From contig NZ_JAALDL010000009.1 in the NCBI RefSeq assembly GCF_011045095.1, forward strand, positions 141,016 to 205,015: a DNA stretch of 64,000 nt, written 5' to 3'. Shown in pieces: positions 10,403 through 19,956 of this stretch. The translations under genes were made by a program, and so were the position numbers. Numbering within the stretch: the stretch's first letter is position 1; the number at the start of each line of letters is the position of its first letter. This DNA comes from Grimontia sedimenti. GTDB taxonomy: Bacteria > Pseudomonadota > Gammaproteobacteria > Enterobacterales > Vibrionaceae. The notes below the pieces were generated by a model. It did no database searches. It saw only the letters and a program-made list of their open reading frames with translations, and was not told the DNA's origin.

Positions 10403-10548
10403 CTAATTTGCTTCACCACTTTTTAGTGGCTTAGATATTGAGAATGTGGGCCAGTATACCCGAACTCCCACAAGGCGCGAAAATACCGCTTGTTGATAAT
10501 GCACCCATGCGATTATGATGCTGTCAGATTTATCATTGAGTGACACTC

Positions 10549-11013
10549 ATGAAGGGTAACGCATTAAGACACAACGGCAGTTTGGGCGCTTTGCTCGCGT
10601 TGCTGCTTGTCTTTTTTTCGCTGCCATCATTCGCGACAGACTCTGTCGACACAAACAGTGCTCACTCAAACTGTCTGGTAGTCACTCCGCATGAAATCCA
10701 GACGTCAGCACAAGATGCGCTCACTTCGTTAAATGCTGAGCACAGGGCGCCAGCCAAATCGCTCACACCTAGTTTATCCACTTTACTCAGGAACGGTTCC
10801 TGGCTGCCAGAAAGGCTTGCCAACACTGAACCCGAATATGAACTCGTTATCGAGCTGGCAAACGTTGCCACTTTGCTTGATTACTATCATTACGATGACA
10901 CTTTCAGCCACTGGCAAGACTGGACTCGCTCTCCCCCTGCGACCAGACACCGTATCGCTGGCTGGAAAGATTCCAACCTGCAATACCGATTCATTTCTCA
11001 AGCTCAAGCCTGA
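10549..11013 (+). CDS. Hypothetical exported protein
   Basis: A 154-residue product if it starts at ATG 10549; a GTG at 10540 is also in frame. Residues 10-30 are hydrophobic and end PSFA, a likely signal peptide, so the mature protein should be periplasmic or secreted. The rest has no motif I recognise; it contains one cysteine and an aromatic-rich stretch (LLDYYHYDDTFSHWQDW). It is divergent from ligA and about 100 bases upstream of secD on the same strand, so it could share the secDF transcript. Confidence is moderate because no family could be assigned. Confidence 0.55.
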   Translation: MKGNALRHNGSLGALLALLLVFFSLPSFATDSVDTNSAHSNCLVVTPHEIQTSAQDALTSLNAEHRAPAKSLTPSLSTLLRNGSWLPERLANTEPEYELVIELANVATLLDYYHYDDTFSHWQDWTRSPPATRHRIAGWKDSNLQYRFISQAQA

Positions 11014-11119
11014 ACTTCAAATCCCAGCTGATTTCCATCGGCGAACTAAACACGTCCACGCAGTGGACTAAAGATTTGACGTATTTGCCGTAAATGTTTT
11101 GCGGTGACGAGCGAGAGCT

Positions 11120-12946
11120 ATGCAAAAAACAACTCAAAAAAGAACAGGTCGAACGACTCTGTTAAATCACTATCCTGCATGGAAATACGTGGTGCTGATC
11201 ACCACCATCATCATTATGTTGTTCAGCGCCCTGCCGTCTTGGTTTGGCGAAAGCCCGGCTATCATGATTTCCCACAAAGGGAATACGCCATCGGCTGTCG
11301 CGATCAAAGCCATCTTGGATAACAAAGATGTCGACGTGACGCGTATTGACCAACAAGGTAACAAAACCACCGTGGTGCTGGACAATGCGTCCCAACAAAA
11401 TGCGGCTAAGCAGATTTTGGCAAAACGTATGCCGGAAGATGACACCGTGACACTGGCCATGGTGCCAGCAGCACCAGCCTGGCTGCTGGACATGGGATTC
11501 AAGCCAATCAAGCTTGGTCTTGACCTTCGCGGCGGTGTGCAATTCCTGCTGGATGTCGACATGCAGCAAGTTTTCCATGCTCATGCAACACAGGCCGCTG
11601 ATGCGGTCCGCGAGCACGCGCGCGCGCTTCGCGTCCGCGGTGTGCGGGTTCAGGTTAATGCCGATGGTGACTTAAAAATCGTTGCACCATCCAGTGCTTC
11701 TGAAGGCGAGCTGCGCCAATTCCTCCGCGAACAATATCCGCAATGGGAAGTAAAAGGCAGCGGTGACAACACCCTGACCATGAGTTTGAAAGAAGCGGAA
11801 AAGCAAACGCTCACTAACCTAACTGTGCAACAGAACCTGCAAACCATGCGATCTCGTATTGAGGAGCTCGGCATCACAGAAGCAGCTGTTCAGCGCCAGG
11901 GCGAACACCGCATCCGTATCGAACTGCCAGGCGTTCAAGACCCTGCCGCCGCCAAAAATGTGATTGGTGCAACCGCAAGTCTTGCGTTCTATGAAGTGGT
12001 GAGTGATTACAAACCTGGCTCTATGGTGATCCCAGAGCAAAACGGTCGCCCGGTGCATGTCAACCGTAAGCCGGTTCTGTCAGGTGAGCACATTGTCGAT
12101 GCACGCGCCAGCATGGGTGAAATGGGCATGCCGGAAGTGAACATTTCGCTGGATTCGACCGGCGGTAAGAAAATGTCTGACTTCTCAGCACAGCATATCG
12201 GCAAACCTATGGCGACCGCTTACAGCGAATACAGCCGCAATGCAGAAGATAAAACTGAGCAAGAAACGTCCATCATCAGCGTCGCGACCATTCAGTCCCA
12301 ACTGGGTAACCGTTTCCGTATTACCGGCGTTGGCACCCTGCCTGAAGCGCAGGATTTGGCGCTGCTGCTGCGTGCTGGTTCTCTCACTGCACCAGTAACC
12401 ATCGTCGAAGAACGCACCATTGGTCCTTCTTTAGGGGCTGAAAACATTCAAAACGGCTTTGCTGCGCTGGCAATGGGGATGGGCTTAACCCTGCTGTTTA
12501 TGGCAGTGTGGTACCGCAAGCTTGGCTGGGTGGCAAACCTCGCCCTTGTCGTCAATATGGTGATGTTACTGGGTCTGATTGCCCTGCTTCCTGGCGCAGT
12601 ACTTACACTTCCGGGTATCGCAGGTCTTGTGCTTACCGTCGGCATGGCGGTGGATACCAACGTTCTGATCTTCGAACGAATTAAAGAGAAAGTCCGTGAA
12701 GGAAGAAGCCTGGCTCAGTCGATTGATTTGGGTTTCAGCAGTGCGTTCGCCACTATCCTCGACTCTAACATCACCACACTTATCTCAGCTGCAACCTTGT
12801 ATGCCATTGGTAATGGCCCTATCCAAGGTTTTGCTCTGACATTGGGCTTAGGTTTGTTGACCAGTATGTTTACCGGAATCTTCGCGTCTCGCGCAGTGAT
12901 CAATCTGGTTTGGGGTAGAGATTCACGTCGCGGTGTGAGGGTATAA
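11120..12946 (+). CDS. secD: Protein translocase subunit SecD
   Basis: Membrane component of the SecDF complex, which uses the ion gradient to pull exported proteins out of the SecYEG channel on the periplasmic side. The 608-residue protein has an N-terminal membrane helix (about residues 20-40), the large periplasmic P1 region, with the conserved LGLDLRGGVQFLLDV block before it, and five further C-terminal helices including GLVLTVGMAVDTNVLIFERIKE, the RND-type functional helix with its aspartate. secF follows after two bases. The usual neighbours tgt and yajC are absent here. That suggests this is the second SecDF set seen in several Vibrionaceae, with the canonical one elsewhere in the genome (inference). 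Confidence 0.95.
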   Translation: MQKTTQKRTGRTTLLNHYPAWKYVVLITTIIIMLFSALPSWFGESPAIMISHKGNTPSAVAIKAILDNKDVDVTRIDQQGNKTTVVLDNASQQNAAKQILAKRMPEDDTVTLAMVPAAPAWLLDMGFKPIKLGLDLRGGVQFLLDVDMQQVFHAHATQAADAVREHARALRVRGVRVQVNADGDLKIVAPSSASEGELRQFLREQYPQWEVKGSGDNTLTMSLKEAEKQTLTNLTVQQNLQTMRSRIEELGITEAAVQRQGEHRIRIELPGVQDPAAAKNVIGATASLAFYEVVSDYKPGSMVIPEQNGRPVHVNRKPVLSGEHIVDARASMGEMGMPEVNISLDSTGGKKMSDFSAQHIGKPMATAYSEYSRNAEDKTEQETSIISVATIQSQLGNRFRITGVGTLPEAQDLALLLRAGSLTAPVTIVEERTIGPSLGAENIQNGFAALAMGMGLTLLFMAVWYRKLGWVANLALVVNMVMLLGLIALLPGAVLTLPGIAGLVLTVGMAVDTNVLIFERIKEKVREGRSLAQSIDLGFSSAFATILDSNITTLISAATLYAIGNGPIQGFALTLGLGLLTSMFTGIFASRAVINLVWGRDSRRGVRV

Positions 12947-12948
12947 CG

Positions 12949-13845
12949 ATGATTACGATGAAAAATGCAACAAAACTTCGCCGTATTGGCAGCCTGATTT
13001 CCTGTGTACTCATGGTGCTTTCTATCTTTACCTTGAGCACCAAAGGCCTCAATTTCGGTCTCGACTTTACCGGCGGTATGATCAGTGAAGTTCAACTTGA
13101 CTCAACGCTGACTGCCAACCAAATTCAGGACAAGCTTGAAGCAGCACTCCAACAACCCGTCACCGTGGTATCAGCCGGAGAAGCCGGTGATTGGGTACTT
13201 CGTTACGCCGCGCCGGAGAAATTGAGTGAACAGCCTGAACTCAAACCTATCCTCGAATCATTCTCTCAAACTGTTGAAATGATTAACGTCAGTCTGGTCG
13301 GCCCACAAGTTGGTCAAGAACTCGCAGAGCAAGGTGGATTGGCTGTGCTTATTACTCTGCTGGTGATTCTGGGTTACCTGAGTTTCCGCTTCGAGTGGCG
13401 CTTGGCGTCAGGCGCACTCTTGGCACTGGTACATGATGTCGTTCTCCTGCTGGGCTTTTTCTCTATCACAGGGATGGAGTTCAATCTGACAGTGTTGGCT
13501 GCACTCTTGGCCGTGCTGGGTTACTCGCTGAATGACTCGATCATTATCTCTGACCGGATCAGGGAACTGCTGAAAGCGAACGTGACCTTGCCAATCGCAG
13601 AGCTCAACAACCGCGCGATTGCTTCTACTATGTCCCGCACTCTCATCACTTCAGGAACCACACTGATTTCAGTGGGGTCACTGTGGCTGTTGGGGGGAGA
13701 GCCACTATATGGTTTCTCCATCACCATGTTTATCGGTATTGTCGCCGGTACCTGGTCAACCATGACGGTCGCGACCATTATTCCGGAAATGACGAATCTG
13801 CGTCCCGAACATTACATGCCAACACCGGTGTCTGACGCACCTTAA
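12949..13845 (+). CDS. secF: Protein translocase subunit SecF
   Basis: Partner of SecD in the proton- or sodium-driven translocation motor of the inner membrane. It has 298 residues: a first membrane helix (about 12-32), FGLDFTGGMISEVQ typical of SecF, a small periplasmic domain, then five helices including VLAALLAVLGYSLNDSIIIS and the arginine-rich loop DRIRELL. The start two bases after the secD stop implies translational coupling. A terminator follows at 13860-13877. Vibrio species are known to carry two SecDF sets with different ion coupling; which ion this one uses cannot be read here. Confidence 0.95.
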   Translation: MITMKNATKLRRIGSLISCVLMVLSIFTLSTKGLNFGLDFTGGMISEVQLDSTLTANQIQDKLEAALQQPVTVVSAGEAGDWVLRYAAPEKLSEQPELKPILESFSQTVEMINVSLVGPQVGQELAEQGGLAVLITLLVILGYLSFRFEWRLASGALLALVHDVVLLLGFFSITGMEFNLTVLAALLAVLGYSLNDSIIISDRIRELLKANVTLPIAELNNRAIASTMSRTLITSGTTLISVGSLWLLGGEPLYGFSITMFIGIVAGTWSTMTVATIIPEMTNLRPEHYMPTPVSDAP

Positions 13846-13859
13846 TACTTATCCTCCCA

Positions 13860-13882
13860 AGCCCGCTTCTGCGGGCTTTTTT
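13860..13882 (+). terminator. secF terminator
   Basis: AGCCCGC, loop TTCT, GCGGGCT followed by TTTTTA; 15 bases past the secF stop. Confidence 0.9.
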
Positions 13883-14013
13883 ATCTCCACTCCATCATCC
13901 TGTAAGCAATGTCTAACGAACACGGTCACTTACATATTAGGAATGACTGTCACTTGCAATCATTCAGGTTGCTCAAGACAATGCCCAACAATAGTCGATT
14001 AGTGTTTCAGGAC

Positions 14014-16116
14014 ATGCATTACGAATCTTTTCTATCACGCACGCAATGGCTCATCGCTTTACTGGCTTTGATGTTTTTTGTGTCGCTACTAGTGAAAGCC
14101 CAGACACCAGATACCGGATGGCTAACAAACCCGGCTCATCCACCGGTCAAAGCCCGCGTTGCGCTGACTGGCAATGTCAATGAATCAACCAACGCCGTTC
14201 AAGGCTTTCTGGAAATCAACCTCTCCGGTGACTGGAAAACCTACTGGCGCTCTCCCGGAGAAGGCGGCGTGGCGCCGAGTCTGAACTGGCACGCTTCAGA
14301 CAACATCAAAGAGGTGGACTGGCAATGGCCTGCCCCACAGCGTTTCGATTTGTTGGGTATTGATACGCTGGGCTACACAGGCGATATCATTTTTCCCATC
14401 ACGCTATACGTTGAGGACATCAACAAACCCGCAAATTTTGCAGGTACCTTAACGGTCTCTTCCTGTACCACAGTGTGTGTGCTCACCGACTACGAGTTTG
14501 AACTGGCATTTACACCAGACAATCTAAAGCCCAATGCAGAGTTGCTGCACACGCATGCACAGGCCGCTAGCCAAGTCCCTAAAGCATCACCTCAACTGAA
14601 AAATATCAGCGCCATATGGGATGATACAAAACAACAACTGCAAGTTTCCGCAAGTAAAGCTGTCGATTGGCAATCACCCGACATCATTGTTGATGGCAGT
14701 TCGGACGCACTAACCGATGTGGCTTTTTCTGTGCCAACAATTTCAGTGAATGGTGAGACCGTCACCGCTACCTACTCCGCCAGCAGTTGGATGGGAAAAC
14801 CTGCGCTGGCAGATGAAGCGATAAAGCTCACCTTTATCGATAGGGATTTTCTGGCTGAGCACGAAATCTCGGCAAAGGCGGGAACCATTGTTGAGTCAGT
14901 ACCGGATTTTTCCTTTGCGTCTGCCATTGCCTTCGCGCTGCTAGGCGGGCTTATTCTTAATATCATGCCTTGTGTGTTGCCGGTGCTTGGCCTAAAACTC
15001 AGCACCATGATTACCGCTCAGGGTCTGGCGCAAGTACAAATACGTAAACAATTTCTTGCCTCAGCGGCGGGTATCTTGTTTTCATTTTGGCTACTCGCGG
15101 CCTTTCTACTCACTCTCAAACTCACTGGTAACGCGATCGGTTGGGGCATTCAATTCCAAAGCCCGCTGTTTATCGGTGTGATGGTGGCAATTACGACGCT
15201 GTTTGCTGCCAACATGTTGGGGTTATTCGAGATCAGGCTACCCTCTTCGGCGAATACCTGGCTGGCAACCCGGGGCGATAACTCCTATGTGGGGCACTTT
15301 ACCCAAGGCATGTTTGCCACATTACTTGCTACCCCATGCTCTGCACCGTTTCTTGGTACCGCGGTTGCGTTTGCTCTAACCGCATCAACGCCAACCCTGT
15401 TTGCGATTTTCTCAGCGCTAGCTTTTGGTATGGCGCTGCCTTGGTTGCTCGTTGCCGCAATGCCTTCCCTAGCAACGAAATTGCCAAAGCCAGGCGCATG
15501 GATGAACAGAGTGAAGTGGTTATTTGGCCTTATGATGCTCGCAACCAGCGTCTGGCTACTGACATTGCTGGCCAATCATTTATCGCTGCTTTGGCTTATC
15601 ATCCTTAGCTTCATCGTCATTGCCTTTTTCATCACCAGAACCCACAAAGTTCACGGAAAAAAAACAGCAGTGATCGTCAGTGGCGTGGGCGTTTTGCTGG
15701 CGGCTATGACGCTGGTAATTGCAAGCCTTACAGCCTCTAAATGGGTGACACCTCTCCCACCTGATTTGGCGTGGAAAAAGCTCGATGAATCGCGGATAGC
15801 GCAAGAAGTGAATGCAGGAAACACTGTGTTTGTGGATGTCACTGCAGATTGGTGTATCACCTGCAAAGCGAACAAAATTGGTGTTTTACTGCAAGAGCCC
15901 GTCTACTCCAGACTTCAAGCCGAAGATATGGTGACACTCCAGGGTGATTGGACATCTCCCAACGGTTATGTGACTGACTATCTGCGTAAATACGGCCGCT
16001 ATGGTGTGCCTTTTAATATTGTTTATGGCCCAGCAGCGCCAGAAGGCATTCCGCTTCCTGTCGTTCTGTCGAGTGAAGATGTCATTCGTGCCGTCAATCA
16101 TGCTAAAGGAGGTTGA
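14014..16116 (+). CDS. ScsB/DsbD-like thiol:disulfide reductase
   Basis: Carries electrons from the cytoplasm across the inner membrane to periplasmic thiol proteins. Three redox parts are visible. An N-terminal periplasmic region contains the cysteine pair SSCTTVCVLTDYEF. A membrane block has IMPCVLPVLGLKL and ATPCSAPFLGTAV, the two cysteines of the DsbD-type channel. A C-terminal thioredoxin fold carries DVTADWCITCKANK. The long N-terminal domain and its motifs fit the ScsB branch better than DsbD proper. The frame is open from ATG 13909, but I prefer ATG 14014 because it places a signal-anchor (residues 10-30) at the N-terminus; no start has a strong ribosome-binding site. The next gene, a membrane thioredoxin, is probably its partner. 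Confidence 0.85.
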   Translation: MHYESFLSRTQWLIALLALMFFVSLLVKAQTPDTGWLTNPAHPPVKARVALTGNVNESTNAVQGFLEINLSGDWKTYWRSPGEGGVAPSLNWHASDNIKEVDWQWPAPQRFDLLGIDTLGYTGDIIFPITLYVEDINKPANFAGTLTVSSCTTVCVLTDYEFELAFTPDNLKPNAELLHTHAQAASQVPKASPQLKNISAIWDDTKQQLQVSASKAVDWQSPDIIVDGSSDALTDVAFSVPTISVNGETVTATYSASSWMGKPALADEAIKLTFIDRDFLAEHEISAKAGTIVESVPDFSFASAIAFALLGGLILNIMPCVLPVLGLKLSTMITAQGLAQVQIRKQFLASAAGILFSFWLLAAFLLTLKLTGNAIGWGIQFQSPLFIGVMVAITTLFAANMLGLFEIRLPSSANTWLATRGDNSYVGHFTQGMFATLLATPCSAPFLGTAVAFALTASTPTLFAIFSALAFGMALPWLLVAAMPSLATKLPKPGAWMNRVKWLFGLMMLATSVWLLTLLANHLSLLWLIILSFIVIAFFITRTHKVHGKKTAVIVSGVGVLLAAMTLVIASLTASKWVTPLPPDLAWKKLDESRIAQEVNAGNTVFVDVTADWCITCKANKIGVLLQEPVYSRLQAEDMVTLQGDWTSPNGYVTDYLRKYGRYGVPFNIVYGPAAPEGIPLPVVLSSEDVIRAVNHAKGG

Positions 16117-16120
16117 AACC

Positions 16121-16642
16121 ATGGACACTCCGAAAGACAAGAGCAAATGGAAACAGCCCGGATTCTGGATAAAGGAAATCCTGACACTGGTGATCTTGTT
16201 TTCCGTTGTTTCATTCGCGGTGGATCTTTGGCGCAGTCAGGACATGCCGAACGAGCAGTTGCCTAATGTTGCCTTACAGGATCTTTCAGGTGAAACCATA
16301 GATTTAGTTGCCCTAAGTGAAGACAAGCCCGTGGTTTTGTACTTTTGGGCCACATGGTGTGGCGCCTGCAAATTTGTGACGCCAACCGTGGATTGGTTGG
16401 CAGAAGATCATGAGGTCGTCTCTGTTGCGATCACTTCAGGCTCAAATGATCGTGTCGAGGCCTACCTTCAACATCACGACCTGAAATTCGCCACCATCAA
16501 TGATGAGAGAGGATCTTTGTCAGGTATGTGGGGCGTGCGCGCGACGCCGACCATAGTGATTGTTAAAGACGGAAAAATCGCATCTATCACCACCGGTATC
16601 ACCACGCCACCCGGTTTGTTGGCTCGACTTTGGTTAGCGTAA
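16121..16642 (+). CDS. Membrane-anchored thioredoxin-like protein (ScsD/TlpA type)
   Basis: A 173-residue protein with one N-terminal membrane helix (about residues 15-38) and a periplasmic thioredoxin fold carrying the active site FWATWCGACKFV and the cis-proline loop VRATPTIVIV. Proteins of this kind reduce or oxidise periplasmic disulfides and receive electrons from DsbD/ScsB-type transporters. The start is fixed by AAAGGAGG seven bases upstream; the upstream gene ends four bases before the ATG, so the two form an operon. The Scs name comes from copper-sensitivity suppressors; a role in metal or oxidative stress here is inference. Confidence 0.85.
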   Translation: MDTPKDKSKWKQPGFWIKEILTLVILFSVVSFAVDLWRSQDMPNEQLPNVALQDLSGETIDLVALSEDKPVVLYFWATWCGACKFVTPTVDWLAEDHEVVSVAITSGSNDRVEAYLQHHDLKFATINDERGSLSGMWGVRATPTIVIVKDGKIASITTGITTPPGLLARLWLA

Positions 16643-16867
16643 CCCACCGTTTTTAATACACTTCACCCCAAAATATGCCCAGCATTGATTAGTGATATGT
16701 ATTCCTGATCAAGCTGGGCATTTTCATATCTATGAAAAATCCAAAAACCTTTTTCGAGCCACCTTTAATTTGTAGAAACCGACAAAATCCCGCCGCCTAA
16801 TTTTCAACCAAATCAGTGTGTAATAACAAAAAAGCAACAAAAACAACCAACACTGAGAGGAAACAAC

Positions 16868-18430
16868 ATGTTACGTACTCGACTACTCCCTTTGGTGGCA
16901 GTGGTATCGGCGACAATGCCTCAACTCGCCTTTGCACACGGCTATATGGACTACCCACCTGCACGTCAGGAAATTTGTGACAGCGACGGTGGCTACTGGG
17001 AATCAACGGATGGCTCAACCATCCCGAACGCCGCTTGTCGCGCTGCTTTTAAAGAGTCAGGCTGGTATCCGTTTGTGCAAAAGCCGGAGTTTGCCAAGCT
17101 CGTTTCTGATTTCACCAATCAAGTTGCTGTTGAAGCGGGCGTACCAGATGGCGCGCTGTGTTCTGCGGGTGACCCGAAAAAAGCCGGTATCGACATTCCT
17201 TCTTCTGAATGGCAAGCCACACCGATTGACCCAAGCTTGAACGGGAAGCTAACCCTTCTATACCGTGCATCAACGCCTCACAATCCGAGCTTCTGGAAAT
17301 TCTATCTCTCAAACGCCGCCTACAATTCGGCAACTGATGCATTGAAATGGTCAGATCTGGATTTGATTGCGGAATTTGGCAATGTACCCGTTGTGACCAT
17401 CAACGAGAAAAAGTACTACCAAATGACTATCACCCTGCCAACAGACCGTAGCGGCAACGCAGTGCTTTATTCACGCTGGCAGCGCGATGACCCAGCTGGC
17501 GAAGGCTTCTACAACTGTTCAGACATCAGCTTTGGTGGTGACATCGTTGTTCCAACATGGCAAAGCCTTGGTGCTGCAGTCAAAGCGACTGACGACGCCA
17601 ATAGTGGAGATACCGTTTGGTTCCGCGTTTTCGATGGAAGTGGAACAGAAACCGTGTTCGAAAAGGTCGCTATTGACGTGACAAACCAAGACGAAGCGGT
17701 TTGGGCTGCTCAGTTAGCAGATATCATCAACAATGGTTCAACCGGTGTTCGCCTTGGTAAACTCTCACAAGACGGTTTGGTGTCTTGGGACAACGCCGAT
17801 CTTTACGGCAATCTGGTTTACGTGAAAGACCAAAGCGCTACCTTCCAGCTTGATATCAAACGGGAAGTTGTGAACAACGTACCGGTTCTCAACGCCCCAC
17901 TGGCAGTGAGTGTAGAAAGCGGTCAATCTACTCAAATTGCTGTTTCAGCGACAGATGCTGACAACGATGCGCTGACCTTCAGTGCCAGCCAAGGCACTGT
18001 GACAGTCACAGGCAATGATGCAACCATCAGTTACACCGCGCCAACCACCACCACAGACCTTAACGATACGATTACTGTGACAGTTACCGACGGCACAGCG
18101 AGTGCCCAGACTGTGATCAACGTAAACGTGAAAGGCAGCGGCAGCACTGGCGGTGAAACAAACTGGGATGCGAACGCAACCTATCTGGCTGGCGATAAAG
18201 TGACGCACTTTGGCGTAACTTATACGGCGCAGTGGTGGAACAAAGGTGAGGAGCCGGGAACGTCTTCCGTATGGGTAGCGGACAAAGGTGCAGGCGACCA
18301 AACCTGGAGTAAAGATATTGCCTACAGCAGCGGCGATACTGTGGTTTATGAGACTAAAACCTACAAAGCAAAATGGTGGACCAAAGGCGATCTACCAACG
18401 AATGGCGGGCCTTGGGCGGAAGTGAAATAA
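16868..18430 (+). CDS. Chitin-active lytic polysaccharide monooxygenase (AA10, GbpA-like) with two CBM5/12
   Basis: A secreted copper enzyme that cleaves crystalline chitin oxidatively. The signal peptide ends LAFA at residue 23, so histidine 24 becomes the mature N-terminus (HGYMDYPPARQ), the first half of the copper histidine brace; histidine 138 in STPHNPSFWKFYL is the second. The AA10 domain spans about 24-218. Next comes a GbpA-domain-2-like segment (about 225-335), a cadherin/Ig-like module (about 338-420, SATDADNDALTF) and two C-terminal CBM5/12 chitin-binding modules (TYTAQWWNKGEEP and TYKAKWWTKGDLP). ATG 16868 follows GAGAGGAAACAAC. A terminator follows at 18459. It stands alone on its strand and probably helps the cell colonise and degrade chitin. 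Confidence 0.93.
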   Translation: MLRTRLLPLVAVVSATMPQLAFAHGYMDYPPARQEICDSDGGYWESTDGSTIPNAACRAAFKESGWYPFVQKPEFAKLVSDFTNQVAVEAGVPDGALCSAGDPKKAGIDIPSSEWQATPIDPSLNGKLTLLYRASTPHNPSFWKFYLSNAAYNSATDALKWSDLDLIAEFGNVPVVTINEKKYYQMTITLPTDRSGNAVLYSRWQRDDPAGEGFYNCSDISFGGDIVVPTWQSLGAAVKATDDANSGDTVWFRVFDGSGTETVFEKVAIDVTNQDEAVWAAQLADIINNGSTGVRLGKLSQDGLVSWDNADLYGNLVYVKDQSATFQLDIKREVVNNVPVLNAPLAVSVESGQSTQIAVSATDADNDALTFSASQGTVTVTGNDATISYTAPTTTTDLNDTITVTVTDGTASAQTVINVNVKGSGSTGGETNWDANATYLAGDKVTHFGVTYTAQWWNKGEEPGTSSVWVADKGAGDQTWSKDIAYSSGDTVVYETKTYKAKWWTKGDLPTNGGPWAEVK

Positions 18431-18458
18431 CACACTCTTCCTTGATGCTGCTGATATA

Positions 18459-18484
18459 AAAAACGCCCCTGAAGGGGCGTTTTT
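18459..18484. terminator. Bidirectional terminator, LPMO/zipA
   Basis: Perfect 11-bp stem AAAAACGCCCC / GGGGCGTTTTT with loop TGAA, lying between the convergent LPMO and zipA genes. Confidence 0.93.
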
Positions 18485-18504
18485 CTTTGTCTTGTCAGAT
18501 TCAA

Positions 18505-19464
18505 TCAGGCGTGTGCGTGGAACTGTTTTATCTTGTCACGATAACCATCAAGACGCTGTGGTGTCATCATATTGCGGTTATCGTCTGTAACCAAACCACC
18601 AAGTTGATCAGCAACTTGTTGGGCAGTTTGGAGCATGAGCTTAAAGTTCTGCTCGGCTTCACCGTAACAAGGCAGCGTCATAAACAGGGTAATGCCCGGT
18701 GTGGTGAACTGATGAATCGTTGCCAGCGGGAAGCTACCTGGGTTAAACATGTTTGCTGCACTGAACAAAACTTTGCCTGTACCAGCCAAATCAGCATGAC
18801 GATGGAAGATTTCCATCTCACCGAAAATCATGCCGTGCTGTTCAAGGCAGTTAATCAGCTCTTCGCCATCAAACTCACTGTTATTTGCAGCCTGAACATT
18901 CATGATCAGTACCTGCTGCTCTGGCTCTTTTGGTGCTTCTTCAACTTGTGCCACATCATCAACAACAGTTTCTGAAGCGTCTTTATCTTCAACAAAAGAC
19001 ACGTTTTCTGGTGCTTCAATCACTGGCTCTGCGACTGCGTCAACAACAGGGGCTTCTTCCTGAAGTGTTTGAATCGACTGCACAGGCACGTCAGCTGCTT
19101 TGTCTGCATCGCTGTCGTCAGCAGAAAATGTCGGTAAAGGAACATCGTCATCCTTCTCTTTTGCTGACATGTCTTCACTCTGTCCAGCAAAAAGAGGATC
19201 GACATCAGGTTTATCACCGAAATTCAGACCTGGTTCTTTGCGCTCAGTTTTAGGCTTGTCGCTACTACCAGGCTTGATCACTCGAACTGAACCAATACCG
19301 TCCTGATCAAATCCTGTCTCATCTTTTTCTCTTAGTTTACCAATTGGCTTTTCGCCAAATTTCGCGGGCTTTTCCTTACGGCTTGTCCACAAGCCATGAA
19401 GCAACAACGCGGCGATAGCCACCGCACCCAAAATGATTAAAACAAGGCGCAATTCCTGCATCAT
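18505..19464 (-). CDS. zipA: Cell division protein ZipA
   Basis: Inner-membrane protein that binds the C-terminal tail of FtsZ and anchors the division ring. The 319-residue chain has an N-terminal membrane helix (about residues 5-23), a basic stretch, a long acidic low-complexity linker rich in Glu, Val and Ala (about 95-185) and the C-terminal FtsZ-binding domain (QVLIMNVQAANNSEFDGEEL onward). Two ATG codons stand in tandem at the start (19464 and 19461). In relatives zipA and ligA are adjacent, but here the segment 10.4-18.5 kb lies between them. zipA diverges from cysZ. Confidence 0.95.
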   Translation of the reverse strand: MMQELRLVLIILGAVAIAALLLHGLWTSRKEKPAKFGEKPIGKLREKDETGFDQDGIGSVRVIKPGSSDKPKTERKEPGLNFGDKPDVDPLFAGQSEDMSAKEKDDDVPLPTFSADDSDADKAADVPVQSIQTLQEEAPVVDAVAEPVIEAPENVSFVEDKDASETVVDDVAQVEEAPKEPEQQVLIMNVQAANNSEFDGEELINCLEQHGMIFGEMEIFHRHADLAGTGKVLFSAANMFNPGSFPLATIHQFTTPGITLFMTLPCYGEAEQNFKLMLQTAQQVADQLGGLVTDDNRNMMTPQRLDGYRDKIKQFHAHA

Positions 19465-19956
19465 TTAATCTCAGCATTTATCCAATTAACGACGAGAGTC
19501 CGCAAGCGGTTGTAACCTATCTAAACACCTTGGTACAACCTTTGGCAATGTCGCACATACAAATTGCTGACTACTGTACCAAAAAGCGTATGAAAGTTAA
19601 CGTCCATACCGCGAGAACACTGAAAAAGTCACTGTTCTGACAGTGAAAACACGCCCAATGTGCATTTTCACTCACTTCACAATGCTGTTTGACAATGATG
19701 CAGTTCAATAATTCACCAGTGGCGTAAATTGCCATTATCTGGTCTTAGACGTTAACATTCTCTCATCACGAGGCATCGATAAAGGTGCTGCATCGCTAGC
19801 TGGAACATCAAGATTGCGTTTTAACCCCCCGGAAATCCAAGGTTTCATATCAATACGCCGTCACCTGTAAAATGAAGTCAAAGTTGGCTTAGTTCCTGCT
19901 ATAGCAATAAAAACATTCAATTTTTGCCTTTGGGATAGGCACGGAAAGGAGATTCT
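19465..19956. other. zipA-cysZ divergent intergenic region
   Basis: About 490 bases without a gene, holding the promoters of zipA (minus) and cysZ (plus). It contains two inverted repeats that share bases and so exclude each other: TCACTGT/ACAGTGA (19629-19646) and AGTGAAAA/TTTTCACT (19642-19672). They may be operator sites or alternative RNA folds; no regulator could be named. Confidence 0.4.
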
